A stretch of 18,691 nt of DNA from CAYLZO01 sp964387775 (GTDB taxonomy: Bacteria > Chloroflexota > Anaerolineae > JAAYZQ01): assembly GCA_964387775.1 (NCBI GenBank), contig CAYLZO010000088.1, positions 1 to 18,691 on the forward strand, in the 5' to 3' direction. This document shows positions 1 to 7,336 of this stretch, piece by piece. The notes beneath the pieces were generated by a model that did no database searches, was not told the DNA's origin, and saw nothing but the letters and a program-made list of their open reading frames with translations. Numbering within the stretch: position 1 is the first letter of the stretch; the number at the start of each line of letters is the position of its first letter. The position numbers were made by a program, and so were the translations under genes.

Positions 1-146
1 GTTGGCGCAGGTCACTGCCCGCGCTTGGCTAGGTTTTTTATGCAGAACTCTCTCACGGGTATTGGTGTTAAAGTGCGTTCGTTAGCGCAGTGTCAGACGC
101 AGATCCGACCCCGCGCATGGTTGAGTATGTTGCAGGTGCGACAATC

Positions 147-170
147 ACGCAATACGCAGTACGCAACACG
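147..170. repeat. 7-bp tandem repeat upstream of dgt
   Basis: Three full copies and a partial copy of a 7-mer (ACGCAAT, ACGCAGT, ACGCAAC, ACG) lie just before the AAGGAG ribosome binding site (171-176) of the dGTPase gene. Similar short degenerate 7-mer arrays occur between genes in some Chloroflexota and cyanobacteria, which is general knowledge and not checked here. The rest of bases 1-181 shows no gene I can support, only a short T-run near 34-39 and no convincing promoter hexamers. Confidence 0.6.
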
Positions 171-181
171 AAGGAGAAACG

Positions 182-1342
182 ATGTTATACACCCGCCAAC
201 ACCTGGAGAAACTGGAGGCCCAAACCCTGGCCCCCTACGCCCAACGTAGCCGCGACTCGCGGGGCCGGGTCTATGACGACCACGAGCCCGATTACCGAAC
301 CGCCTTCCAGCGCGACCGGGATCGCATTATCCACACCACCGCCTTTCGCCGCCTGGAGCACAAAACGCAGGTTTTCGTCGTGTCCGAGGGCGACTATTAC
401 CGGACGCGCCTGACCCACACCCTGGAGGTAGCCCAGATCGGGCGGACGCTGGCCCGTGCCCTGGGCGTCAACGAGGACCTGACCGAGGCCATCTGCCTGG
501 GCCACGACCTGGGCCACCCCGCTTTCGGCCATTCCGGCGAACAGACGCTCCACGACCTGATGGAGGACCACGGCGGTTTTGACCACAACCGCCAGACGCT
601 GCGCATCGTCGAGCGGCTGGAGGCGCGCTATCCCGGCTGGCCGGGCCTGAACCTGACCTGGGAGGTGCGCGAGGGGCTGGTCAAGCACGAGACCGAGTAC
701 GACGTCAGCGACGCCCGGGGCTACGAGCCCGACCTGGCCTGCTCGTTGGAGGGCCAGATCGCCAACGTGGCCGACGAGTTGGCCTACACCGCCCACGACC
801 TGGACGACGGCCTCCGCTCGGGCCTCATCGCCCCCCTAGATCTGGAGGACGTGACCCTCTGGCAGGAGTTGACGGCCGACCTGGACCTCGATCCCTGCGC
901 CGAGTTGGACCAGATCGAGCGCCACCGGCTCATCCGCGCCCTGATCGGCTGGGGTGTGACCGACGCGGTGCGGGCCACGGCCCGCCGATTGGTCGAGGCG
1001 GGGATCGACTCGGTAGAAAAACTCCGCGCTCGCGACGCGGCCATCATCGGCTTTTCCGAAAAAGTCCGGATGCGGCACGCCGAACTCAAACTCTTTTTGT
1101 ACCAGGAGCTTTATCGCCACTGGCGCGTGATGCGCATGGCGGCCAAGGCCCGCCGCGTGCTGGAGGCTCTCTTTGAGGCCTATGTCGAGGAACCGGCCCA
1201 ACTGGCCGATTCGGTCCAGGCCCGCGTGACGGCCGAGACCGAGCCGCTGGAGCGCGTCATCTGCGATTACATCGCCGGCATGACCGACCGCTTTGCCCTG
1301 GACGAATACGCCCGCCTCTTTGATCCAACGGTGCGCGTGTAG
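182..1342 (+). CDS. dgt: dGTPase-like HD-domain dNTP triphosphohydrolase
   Basis: A 386-residue protein of the deoxyguanosinetriphosphate triphosphohydrolase family, cytosolic enzymes that cleave dNTPs to deoxynucleosides and triphosphate and so influence the dNTP pool. The HD metal site is complete: H79 (in RLTHTLEV), H108-D109 (GHDLGHPAFGH) and D198 (VADELAYTAHD). The N-terminal stretch with RDSRGR and the FRRLEHKTQVF segment before the HD motif are typical of the family. The length fits the shorter Dgt-like group rather than the roughly 500-residue E. coli enzyme. The start follows AAGGAG with a 5-nt spacer. It is followed by a stem-loop and then by a new promoter, so it looks monocistronic or the last gene of an upstream unit. 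Substrate preference cannot be read from sequence; other dNTPs are possible. Confidence 0.93.
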   Translation: MLYTRQHLEKLEAQTLAPYAQRSRDSRGRVYDDHEPDYRTAFQRDRDRIIHTTAFRRLEHKTQVFVVSEGDYYRTRLTHTLEVAQIGRTLARALGVNEDLTEAICLGHDLGHPAFGHSGEQTLHDLMEDHGGFDHNRQTLRIVERLEARYPGWPGLNLTWEVREGLVKHETEYDVSDARGYEPDLACSLEGQIANVADELAYTAHDLDDGLRSGLIAPLDLEDVTLWQELTADLDLDPCAELDQIERHRLIRALIGWGVTDAVRATARRLVEAGIDSVEKLRARDAAIIGFSEKVRMRHAELKLFLYQELYRHWRVMRMAAKARRVLEALFEAYVEEPAQLADSVQARVTAETEPLERVICDYIAGMTDRFALDEYARLFDPTVRV

Positions 1343-1344
1343 AA

Positions 1345-1397
1345 AGCCTTGCGAAGGTCCGCGCCGACCAATGGTCCGCACGGATCTTTGCAAAGCT
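1345..1397 (+). terminator. Stem-loop after dgt, possible terminator or mRNA 3' structure
   Basis: The arms TTGCGAAGGTCCG (1349-1361) and CGGATCTTTGCAA (1381-1393) pair over 13 bp as plus-strand RNA with two G-U pairs, and AGC/GCT extends the stem outward after one mismatch. The loop holds a second small hairpin, GACC-AAT-GGTC (1366-1376). No U-tract follows, so intrinsic termination is uncertain. The site begins 2 nt after the dgt stop. Confidence 0.5.
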
Positions 1398-1450
1398 CAC
1401 CTGGCCAATATCTTGAAACCTTGAGCAGCATCTCGCGTAGAGGGGGGTGA

Positions 1451-1479
1451 TTGCCAGGAAAGCCGGTTTCTGGTATAAT
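1451..1479 (+). promoter_or_regulatory. Sigma70-type promoter of the membrane-protein operon
   Basis: A TTGCCA -35 (1451-1456) and a TATAAT -10 (1474-1479) are separated by 17 bp, with TG two bases before the -10. The predicted start near 1486 gives a leader of about 32 nt carrying AAGGAGG (1507-1513) before the ATG at 1519. This argues against the upstream in-frame ATG at 1447, which lies before the promoter. Confidence 0.8.
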
Positions 1480-1518
1480 CGTAATCAGTCTCGTAAACCA
1501 AAACACAAGGAGGAAAAA

Positions 1519-2259
1519 ATGGACATTGGAAAATCGTTTACGTTCGTCTTTGAGGACGAGGACTGGATCGTCAAGATCCTCATCGCCGCGGCCATCTTTA
1601 CCGTCGGCCTGCTGTTCTCGTGGCTGATCCTCATCCCCCTGATTCTGGCGGGCGCCCTGCTGGGTGGCTACGCCGTCGAGATCACCCGCCGCGTGATCCA
1701 GGGCCACCCCAAGCCCCTGCCCGAGTGGGACAACTGGGGCGACTTGATGGCCGACGGCTTTAAATTCCTGGCCGTGGGCGTCGTCTATGCCCTGCCCTTC
1801 ATCATCATCATCGCCTGCCTGGGCATCCCCGTTGGCATTCTGGGCGATCAAGGCGGGGAAGGAGCTGCGGTCTTGAGCGCCATCCTCAGCATCGGCCTTA
1901 GCTGCTTCAGCCTCATCTGGGGCATCGCCATCTCCCTCCTGCTGCCGGCCGCCATTGCCTTCTGGGTCGCCGAGGACGACCTGGGCGCCGCCTTCCGCTT
2001 CGGCGAGGTCTTTGCTTTCGTCCGCAACCACTTTGTCACCTACCTGATCACCTTCCTCATGAGCTGGGTCGCCTCCATCGTCGGCAGCCTGGGCAGCGTC
2101 GTCTGTGGCATCGGCGTGCTGGTCACGGCACCCTACGGCTGGATGGTCACCGGCCACCTCTACGGCCAGGCCTACCTGGACGCCAAGGGGCAGCTCGCCG
2201 TACCGGCCCACGAGGACCTCTTTGAGGAGCCGGTCGAGGACGTCGGCGAGATCGAATAG
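1519..2259 (+). CDS. DUF4013 domain membrane protein
   Basis: A 246-residue polytopic membrane protein that matches the DUF4013 family in layout; its function is unknown. The N-terminus (MDIGKSFTFVFEDEDW) leads into a hydrophobic hairpin (about residues 18-55). A conserved-looking PLPEWDNWGDLMADG segment follows, then further hydrophobic stretches around 82-105, 115-145 and 175-215, and an acidic tail. The start at 1519 is set by AAGGAGG with a 5-nt spacer and by the promoter just upstream. It is the first gene of a group of four small membrane-protein genes on the same strand. Family members often sit beside zinc-ribbon and DUF4190 proteins, as here. I infer a role at the membrane but cannot name a substrate. 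Confidence 0.85.
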   Translation: MDIGKSFTFVFEDEDWIVKILIAAAIFTVGLLFSWLILIPLILAGALLGGYAVEITRRVIQGHPKPLPEWDNWGDLMADGFKFLAVGVVYALPFIIIIACLGIPVGILGDQGGEGAAVLSAILSIGLSCFSLIWGIAISLLLPAAIAFWVAEDDLGAAFRFGEVFAFVRNHFVTYLITFLMSWVASIVGSLGSVVCGIGVLVTAPYGWMVTGHLYGQAYLDAKGQLAVPAHEDLFEEPVEDVGEIE

Positions 2260-2271
2260 TCGTCTCAAACG

Positions 2272-2310
2272 CAGCGCTTCGGCGGCCAACATCCGACCGC
2301 CGAAGCGCTG
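2272..2310 (+). promoter_or_regulatory. Perfect 14-bp inverted repeat between the DUF4013 and zinc-ribbon genes
   Basis: CAGCGCTTCGGCGG (2272-2285) and its exact reverse complement (2297-2310) flank an 11-nt loop. It fills the 78-nt gap between the two genes and ends 13 nt before the AAGGAG of the next gene. There is no T-run after it, so it looks more like an intercistronic RNA structure (processing, stability or partial attenuation) than a simple intrinsic terminator. A protein-binding palindrome is an alternative. Confidence 0.7.
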
Positions 2311-2337
2311 TCGCAACCACCTGAAGGAGCAGCAACC

Positions 2338-2862
2338 ATGTTTTGTCCCAACTGCGGCGCGCCCAACGAGAAAGACGCCGTCTTTTGCGGCAACTGTGGG
2401 GCCGTGCTGGACCCCGACGCCGTCCCGGCCGAGTTTGAAGCCGAGATGGAAAACCTGGACGAGCCGGCTGAAGAAAAATCGGGCGAGGCGGAAATCGAGG
2501 AGCCGGAGCCAGAACCCGAAAAAATGGCCGTCGAGCCGCCCCCGCCACCTCCCGCTCGGCCGGCCTCGCCGGCCGCTTCTGAGCCGCCCACGAGCGGCAT
2601 GGCCGTCGCCTCGCTGGTGCTGGGCATCGGCGGGCTGACGGTGCTGCCCCTGCTGGGCAGCATCGTGGCCATCGTCCTGGGCTACATGGCTCGCAGCGAC
2701 ATCCGCCGCCGTCCCCACGAGGTCTCGGGCGACGGCCTGGCCCTGGCCGGCATCGTCCTCGGCTGGATCTCGGTCGGCCTGGCCATCTTGGGCATCCTGG
2801 TCGTCGGGGGCTTTATGCTCTGCGGCCTGTGCGGTGCCTTTGGCTCGACCAGCCTTCAGTAA
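2338..2862 (+). CDS. Zinc-ribbon and DUF4190 membrane protein
   Basis: A 174-residue protein with three parts. Residues 1-24 are a zinc ribbon with paired cysteines C3/C6 and C17/C20 (MFCPNCG and CGNCG). Residues 25-86 are a very acidic, proline-rich linker. The C-terminal part carries two transmembrane segments in a DUF4190-like arrangement (GMAVASLVLGIGG ... GLALAGIVLGWISVGLAILG). The zinc ribbon should be cytosolic. No enzymatic motif is visible, and the family has no established function. AAGGAG lies 8 nt before the ATG. The stop is 3 nt from the next start, so translation is probably coupled to the DUF4126 gene. Confidence 0.85.
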   Translation: MFCPNCGAPNEKDAVFCGNCGAVLDPDAVPAEFEAEMENLDEPAEEKSGEAEIEEPEPEPEKMAVEPPPPPPARPASPAASEPPTSGMAVASLVLGIGGLTVLPLLGSIVAIVLGYMARSDIRRRPHEVSGDGLALAGIVLGWISVGLAILGILVVGGFMLCGLCGAFGSTSLQ

Positions 2863-2865
2863 GCC

Positions 2866-3426
2866 ATGGATGGCCTTCTGAGCATCCTGACGGGCTTTGG
2901 CCTGTCTTCATCGGCGGGCCTCAACGCCTACCTGCCCTTGCTGGTGGTGGCGTTGTTGGCCCGCTTTACGGATCTCGTCACCCTGAATGCCCCCTGGGAC
3001 GCCCTGGAAAGTTGGTGGGTCATCGGGGTGCTCGTCGTCCTGTTGATCATCGAGATGATCGTGGACAAAGTGCCGGCCGTGGACTCGGTCAACGACGTCC
3101 TCCACACCTTCATCCGGCCGGTGGCGGGTGCTATCCTCTTTGCCGCCAGCGCCGGCGTGGTCAGCGAGGTGCATCCCGTCCTGGCCCTCGTCTGCGGGCT
3201 GCTGGTGGCCGGCGGCGTCCACGCCGTCAAGGCCACGACGCGACCCGTCGTCACCGGCACCACCGGCGGCCTGCTCAACCCCCTCGTCAGCCTCGTCGAG
3301 GACGTGATCTCGCTGGTGGTGGCCCTGTTGTCCATCCTGGTGCCCATTTTGGGCGTCTTGCTGCTGGCGGGGGTCATCATCTGGTTCATTCGCCGCCGCC
3401 GCCGTCATAGTCTATCCGATCTGTAG
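2866..3426 (+). CDS. DUF4126 family membrane protein
   Basis: A 186-residue hydrophobic protein with family-typical landmarks: GLSSSAGLNAYLPLL near the N-terminus, DKVPAVDSVNDVLHTFIRP in the middle, HAVKATTRPV, and NPLVSLVEDV before the last long hydrophobic stretch. These fit DUF4126, a membrane family of unknown function. It ends in an arginine-rich cytosolic tail (FIRRRRRHS). No Shine-Dalgarno is visible. The ATG lies 3 nt after the previous stop, so reinitiation after the zinc-ribbon gene is the likely mode. There is no motif from which to infer transport or enzymatic activity. Confidence 0.87.
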   Translation: MDGLLSILTGFGLSSSAGLNAYLPLLVVALLARFTDLVTLNAPWDALESWWVIGVLVVLLIIEMIVDKVPAVDSVNDVLHTFIRPVAGAILFAASAGVVSEVHPVLALVCGLLVAGGVHAVKATTRPVVTGTTGGLLNPLVSLVEDVISLVVALLSILVPILGVLLLAGVIIWFIRRRRRHSLSDL

Positions 3427-3458
3427 CACAAACTCTGAGCATCTGAAGGAGGGGAACC

Positions 3459-3671
3459 GTGGGAGAATCTTATCAAGACGAACTTTATCAGGCAGAGCCC
3501 GAGCCCAAGAGGGGCCTGAGTGGCTGGGCCATCGCCGGCATCGTCGTTCTGGTGCTGATCGTCGTCTGCTGCATCTGCATCCTGGCCGTCTTTTTGTTGA
3601 TGGGTCCGGCCGTGGGCAACACCTTTTCCACCATCATCGAGGAGATGATGACCATGACCCCTGGGCCCTGA
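3459..3671 (+). CDS. Small single-pass membrane protein, function unknown
   Basis: A 70-residue protein starting at GTG, chosen because AAGGAGGGG ends 4 nt upstream and because it begins 32 nt after the DUF4126 stop. It has a charged, acidic N-terminal segment of about 20 residues, one hydrophobic helix (about residues 22-50) with three cysteines (VCCICIL), and a short methionine-rich tail. I do not recognise a family. The strong ribosome binding site and the tidy soluble-plus-helix composition support a real gene. It is the last gene of the four-gene membrane operon. Confidence 0.7.
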   Translation: MGESYQDELYQAEPEPKRGLSGWAIAGIVVLVLIVVCCICILAVFLLMGPAVGNTFSTIIEEMMTMTPGP

Positions 3672-3710
3672 CGGGTCTCGCTCGACCGGCAGTAGGTGGC
3701 GTCCGGCCGG

Positions 3711-3739
3711 TTGCGCCCCTGCCCGAAAAATGATATACT
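3711..3739 (+). promoter_or_regulatory. Leaderless-type promoter of the GNAT operon
   Basis: A TTGCGC -35 (3711-3716), 17-bp spacer and TATACT -10 (3734-3739). The ATG of the acetyltransferase begins 7 nt after the -10, which places the expected transcription start on or next to the start codon. There is no Shine-Dalgarno before that ATG. The in-frame ATG at 3696 lies upstream of the promoter and is unlikely to be used. Confidence 0.75.
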
Positions 3740-3746
3740 ACGTCCC

Positions 3747-4592
3747 ATGGAGGATGGTCTAGAGACCCGGCTGCTCGAATCCGTGGATGAATTCCGGGCC
3801 TGCCACGAGATCCAACGGGCAGCCTGGCAATTTTCCGATCAGTTGATCATCCCCTACACCCAACTCGTCACCGCCCAGCACCACGGCGGCGTCGTGTTGG
3901 GTGCTTTTGACGGGACGACGCTGGTCGGCTTTGTCTATGGCTATTTGGGCCGGCACACAGGCCCGCCCTACCTCTTTTCCCAGCGGCTGGGCGTGCTGCC
4001 CACCTACCAGGGCCGGGGAATTGGCGAGCGGCTCAAGTGGGCGCAGCGGAGCCGCGCCCTGGAACTGGGCCTCGACCGCATCCTCTGGACCTACGACCCG
4101 CTGGAAGCGCCCAACGCCTGGCTCAACATCGCCAAGCTGGGAGGCGTCGCCCGCCGTTATGAGCGGAACTTTTTTGGCCGGCACGAGACCCCCCTCCACG
4201 GCGACCTCCCCAGCGACCGATTCCTGGTCGAATGGGCCTTGCAGGGCGACCGCGTCCTGGCCCGGCTGGAGCCCGACTGGTCCCCACCGGACGCCGACGG
4301 CTTGCTGGCCCAGGCCGGCCCGCCCCTCAACGCGGTGACTTGGGACGAGCGGGGCTTGCCCGCCAGTGGTGCCGCCGACCTCACCGCCGAGCGCCCCCAA
4401 CTGGCGGTCGAGGTGCCGGCCGGCTGGCAGGACCTTCCTGCTGCCGACGTCGCGCTGGCCGCTGACTGGCGAGCCAAGACGCGGCTCCTTTTTGAGCACT
4501 ATTTCGACCTGGGCTACGCCGTCGCCGGCTACGCCAGGGGAACCGGGGATAGGCGCCGGCGAAACTACTACCGACTGGAGAGAAAAAGATGA
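3747..4592 (+). CDS. GNAT-family N-acetyltransferase
   Basis: A 281-residue protein whose N-terminal half is a GNAT fold. The acetyl-CoA-binding motif A is LGVLPTYQGRGIGERL (QGRGIG pyrophosphate loop), followed by the helix and strand with RILWTYDPLEAPNAWLNIAKLGG. The C-terminal half (after about residue 160) is not a standard GNAT domain and probably forms a family-specific extension, as in the uncharacterised COG3375-type acetyltransferases. The acceptor substrate is unknown. The start at 3747 is set by the promoter 7 nt away. It overlaps the Nif3-like gene by ATGA, so the two are translationally coupled. It is the first gene of a six-gene operon. Confidence 0.82.
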   Translation: MEDGLETRLLESVDEFRACHEIQRAAWQFSDQLIIPYTQLVTAQHHGGVVLGAFDGTTLVGFVYGYLGRHTGPPYLFSQRLGVLPTYQGRGIGERLKWAQRSRALELGLDRILWTYDPLEAPNAWLNIAKLGGVARRYERNFFGRHETPLHGDLPSDRFLVEWALQGDRVLARLEPDWSPPDADGLLAQAGPPLNAVTWDERGLPASGAADLTAERPQLAVEVPAGWQDLPAADVALAADWRAKTRLLFEHYFDLGYAVAGYARGTGDRRRRNYYRLERKR

Positions 4593-5344
4593 AGCGTGAC
4601 GAACTCGTTTCCTACCTGGACGACTATCTCAAGATCCACGAGATCGAAGACAGGTCCAACAACGGCTTGCAGGTAGAGGGCGCCGCTGAGGTCGCCCACC
4701 TGGCCTTTGCCGTGGACGCGGGCCTGGCGACCTTTGAGGCGGCCGTCGAAGCCGGTGCCCAGATGCTCGTCGTGCACCACGGGCTCTTTTGGGGCGAGCC
4801 GATCCTGATCACGGGCGTCCACCGCCGTCGCCTGGCCGCGCTGCTGGACGGAAACGTCTCCCTCTACGCCGCCCACCTGCCCCTCGATTTCCACGAGGAG
4901 GTGGGGAACAACGCCACGCTGGCCCGCTGGCTGGACCTGGAAGAGATCGAACCCTTCGGCGACTACAAGGGCCATCCGGCGGGCGTCGCCGGGCGGCTGG
5001 CGGAGGCCATCTCGCTGGAGGAATTTGCCGTCCGGGTCGAGGAGGCGCTCGGAGAGCCGGTGGTCCGGGTCTGGCCTTTCGGGGAGGAATCGGTGCAGCG
5101 GGTGGGCATCGTCTCCGGCGGCGCGGGCTCTATGGCCGACCAGGCCGCGGAAGCCGGCGTGGACGTCTACCTCACCGGCGAGATGAGCCACAACGTCTAC
5201 CATCAAGCGCGAGACCTCGGCCTCAACGTCGTCTATGGCGGGCACTATGCCACAGAGACGGCCGGCCCCAAAGCCCTGGCCAAACACCTGGCGACCCGGT
5301 TTGATCTGGAAACCGTCTTTCTGGATCTGCCTACCGGGGCCTGA
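4589..5344 (+). CDS. Nif3-like dinuclear metal centre protein (YbgI/DUF34 family)
   Basis: A 251-residue member of the Nif3/YbgI family, toroidal hexamers with a two-metal site. All ligand positions are present: H63-H64 (LVVHHGLFWG), D100 (AAHLPLDFHEEVGNN), and H219 with E223 (GGHYATETA). The length matches the short form without the PII-like insertion seen in many Gram-positive members. The biochemical role is unsettled; some relatives are annotated as GTP cyclohydrolase 1 type 2, which I would not assert. GGAG lies 8 nt before the ATG, and the start overlaps the GNAT stop. The family often sits near rRNA or tRNA modification and metabolite-repair genes, in line with this operon. Confidence 0.92.
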   Translation: MKRDELVSYLDDYLKIHEIEDRSNNGLQVEGAAEVAHLAFAVDAGLATFEAAVEAGAQMLVVHHGLFWGEPILITGVHRRRLAALLDGNVSLYAAHLPLDFHEEVGNNATLARWLDLEEIEPFGDYKGHPAGVAGRLAEAISLEEFAVRVEEALGEPVVRVWPFGEESVQRVGIVSGGAGSMADQAAEAGVDVYLTGEMSHNVYHQARDLGLNVVYGGHYATETAGPKALAKHLATRFDLETVFLDLPTGA

Positions 5345-5402
5345 GAACAGTTCAATCGAGACACACGGGACACATTGAAGCTACAGAACAGGAGAAAACC
5401 CC

Positions 5403-6209
5403 ATGCAATTGACCTTTCTCGGATGTAGCGATGACCTGGGCGTGCCGCGCGTCGGCTGCGAGTGCCAGGTCTGCCGCAACGTCCTCTCGCCGGGCAGCCG
5501 CGACTATCGGACCGGTCCTTCGCTGGCCGTGCGCTACGGACCATCTCATTCTGAGCGGGTGGTGCTCATCGACGCCGCCCCCGAGTTCCGCCTGCAGGTC
5601 ACCCGCCTCGGCCTGCGCCAGTTCGATGCCCTGCTCCTGACCCACGCCCACGATGCCCACATCTTGGGCCTGAGCCCCCTGGCCCGCGCCCAGCGTGAGG
5701 CGGGCCAACGCCTGGCGGTCTATGCCCCGGCTGAAGTCCTGGACAGCGTCCACGAGCGCTTTGACAAGCTGTGGACCGACAAGATCTATCGGCGCATCAT
5801 CCATCCCCAGACGATTGATGGCGAGGTGGACCTGCTGGGCCTGGTGGTCCGGCCCCTGAGGCTCGACCACGGCCTCGGCGGCACGGCCTATGGCTATCGG
5901 CTCAGCCTGGGGGACCTGCACGTCGCCTACCTGTCCGACATGCTGCGCGCCACCGCCGAGCTGCGGCAGGAGCTGACGGGCCTGAACCTGCTGATCCTGG
6001 GCGCCAGCCACTACTACGAGGGCATCGAGATCTGGAAGCGCTCGGTGATGGACGTCATGGCCGCCCTGGAGCTGATCCGCGAGGTTGCGCCGGAGCAGGC
6101 CATCCTCACCCACCTGTCCCACACCATCGAATACGACGAGATCTCGGCCAAGCTGGCGGCCGGCGTCCGCCTGGCCTACGACGGCCTGACTTTGGAGGTA
6201 TCGCCATGA
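5403..6209 (+). CDS. MBL-fold metallo-hydrolase, PhnP/PqqB-like
   Basis: A 268-residue metallo-beta-lactamase-fold protein. The N-terminus has the PhnP-like FLGCSDDLGVPRVGCECQVC signature, whose cysteines (C19, C21, C24) normally bind a structural zinc. The metal-site candidates are H81, H83 and H86, H156 (LDHG), D179 (YLSD) and H237 (LTHLSH). The usual HxHxDH motif reads HAHDAH here, so the aspartate is one place early. PhnP relatives cleave cyclic phosphodiesters, but the substrate here is unknown. AGGAG precedes the ATG by 8 nt, after a 58-nt gap from the Nif3-like gene. The stop overlaps the M20 gene start. Confidence 0.85.
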   Translation: MQLTFLGCSDDLGVPRVGCECQVCRNVLSPGSRDYRTGPSLAVRYGPSHSERVVLIDAAPEFRLQVTRLGLRQFDALLLTHAHDAHILGLSPLARAQREAGQRLAVYAPAEVLDSVHERFDKLWTDKIYRRIIHPQTIDGEVDLLGLVVRPLRLDHGLGGTAYGYRLSLGDLHVAYLSDMLRATAELRQELTGLNLLILGASHYYEGIEIWKRSVMDVMAALELIREVAPEQAILTHLSHTIEYDEISAKLAAGVRLAYDGLTLEVSP

Positions 6210-7336
6210 GCCAGATATTGGACTATTTGCGCGACCACCAGGAGGACATGACGCGGACCCTGGGCGAATTGGTGATGCTCGAATCGCCCAGTAGTGAGCG
6301 ATTTGCCGTCAACGCCGTGGGCGATTTCCTGGCCGGCGCCTTCCAGGTCCTCGACGCCGAGGTGGAACGGCTGCCCCAGACCGCCTTTGGCGACCACCTG
6401 CGCGTCACCTGGGGCGAGGGCCAGGGCCAGGTGCTGCTCCTGGGCCACATGGACACCGTCTGGCCCATCGGTGAAGCGGAGCGCCGTCCCTTCCGCGTCT
6501 TTGAGCACACGGCCACCGGCCCCGGCGTGTTCGACATGAAGGGCGGCCTGGTCGTCGCCCTCTTTGCCCTGACCGCCCTGTACGACCTGGAGCTCAGCCC
6601 GGCCCACCGGTTGTGCTTCCTCTTCAACTCGGACGAGGAGGTGGGCAGCCTCACCTCCCGGCCCTTCATCGAGAAAGAAGCCCGTCGCAGCGATGCCGTG
6701 CTCGTGCTGGAGCCCTCCCGCGAGGAGGCACTGGTGACCTGGCGCAAAGGCGTGGGCCGCTTCGAGATCGAGATCCAGGGCCAGGCCTCCCACGCCGGCG
6801 CCGCCCACGAACGGGGCGTGAGCGCCGTCGAGGAGCTGGCCCACCAGATCCTCCACCTGGAGGGGCTGACCGATTATGACCGGGGCAGCACCGTCAACGT
6901 CGGCGTCGTCAACGGCGGCTCGACCGTCAACGTCCGGCCCGCGACGGCCTGGGCGGCCGTGGACCTGCGGGTCACCACCGCCCACGAGGCCGAGCGCATG
7001 TCCCAAGCCATCCGGGCGCTGCAACCGGCCAATCCCGAGATTACGCTCGTCGTCTCGGGCGGCATGAATCGTCCACCCTGGGAGACCTCTCCGGAGGGAC
7101 AGGCCCTCTTCCAGCGGGCCAAGCGCGTGGGCCAGCGCCTGGGCCTCGACCTGTGGCCGGCGGGCACCGGCGGCGGCTCCGACGGCAACTTTACGGCGTC
7201 CCTGGGCGTGCCCACCCTCGACGGACTGGGCATCGTGGGCAACGACGCCCACGCCCTGACCGAGTGGGCCGACGTGCGGTCGCTGCCCATCCGGGCGGCG
7301 CTCCTGGCCGAGTTGTTGCTGGACCTCGGACGATGA
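6206..7336 (+). CDS. M20-family metallopeptidase, carboxypeptidase G2-like
   Basis: A 376-residue M20 zinc peptidase. The catalytic set is complete: H81 and D83 (LLGHMDTV), bridging D110 (GPGVFDMKGG), general base E144 with E145 (NSDEEVGS), E169 (LVLEPS) and H349 (GNDAHALTEW). The dimerisation-domain motif ASHAGAAHERGVSA is also present. The spacing and wording of these motifs resemble glutamate carboxypeptidase (CPG2) more than ArgE or DapE. It likely removes a C-terminal glutamate or another acidic residue, or hydrolyses an N-acyl amino acid; the exact substrate is inference. It is cytosolic, with no signal peptide. GGAGG lies 7 nt before the ATG. It overlaps the MBL gene upstream and the PIG-L gene downstream by ATGA. 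Confidence 0.9.
   Translation: MSQILDYLRDHQEDMTRTLGELVMLESPSSERFAVNAVGDFLAGAFQVLDAEVERLPQTAFGDHLRVTWGEGQGQVLLLGHMDTVWPIGEAERRPFRVFEHTATGPGVFDMKGGLVVALFALTALYDLELSPAHRLCFLFNSDEEVGSLTSRPFIEKEARRSDAVLVLEPSREEALVTWRKGVGRFEIEIQGQASHAGAAHERGVSAVEELAHQILHLEGLTDYDRGSTVNVGVVNGGSTVNVRPATAWAAVDLRVTTAHEAERMSQAIRALQPANPEITLVVSGGMNRPPWETSPEGQALFQRAKRVGQRLGLDLWPAGTGGGSDGNFTASLGVPTLDGLGIVGNDAHALTEWADVRSLPIRAALLAELLLDLGR

Noticed and set aside
1..181. Search for a promoter or the end of an upstream gene at the left edge
   Set aside because: No paired -35/-10 at sensible spacing and no frame with recognisable protein; two short frames here are chance.
1447..1518. Upstream in-frame start for the DUF4013 gene
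   Set aside because: It lies before the promoter hexamers at 1451-1479; the ATG at 1519 has an AAGGAGG at proper spacing.
1267..2718. A 483-codon minus-strand frame opposite dgt, DUF4013 and the zinc-ribbon gene
   Set aside because: Spans three genes and a promoter, is composed of low-complexity shadow sequence, and has no family signature.
5349..5380. TTCAAT/ATTGAA inverted pair in the gap before the MBL-fold gene, considered as an operator
   Set aside because: Six base pairs with a long spacer and no promoter hexamers nearby; not enough to call.
7153..7332. Upstream in-frame start for the PIG-L gene
   Set aside because: The extra 60 residues would be read inside the M20 gene and look like shadow sequence; the ATGA overlap at 7333 begins directly with the conserved first strand.
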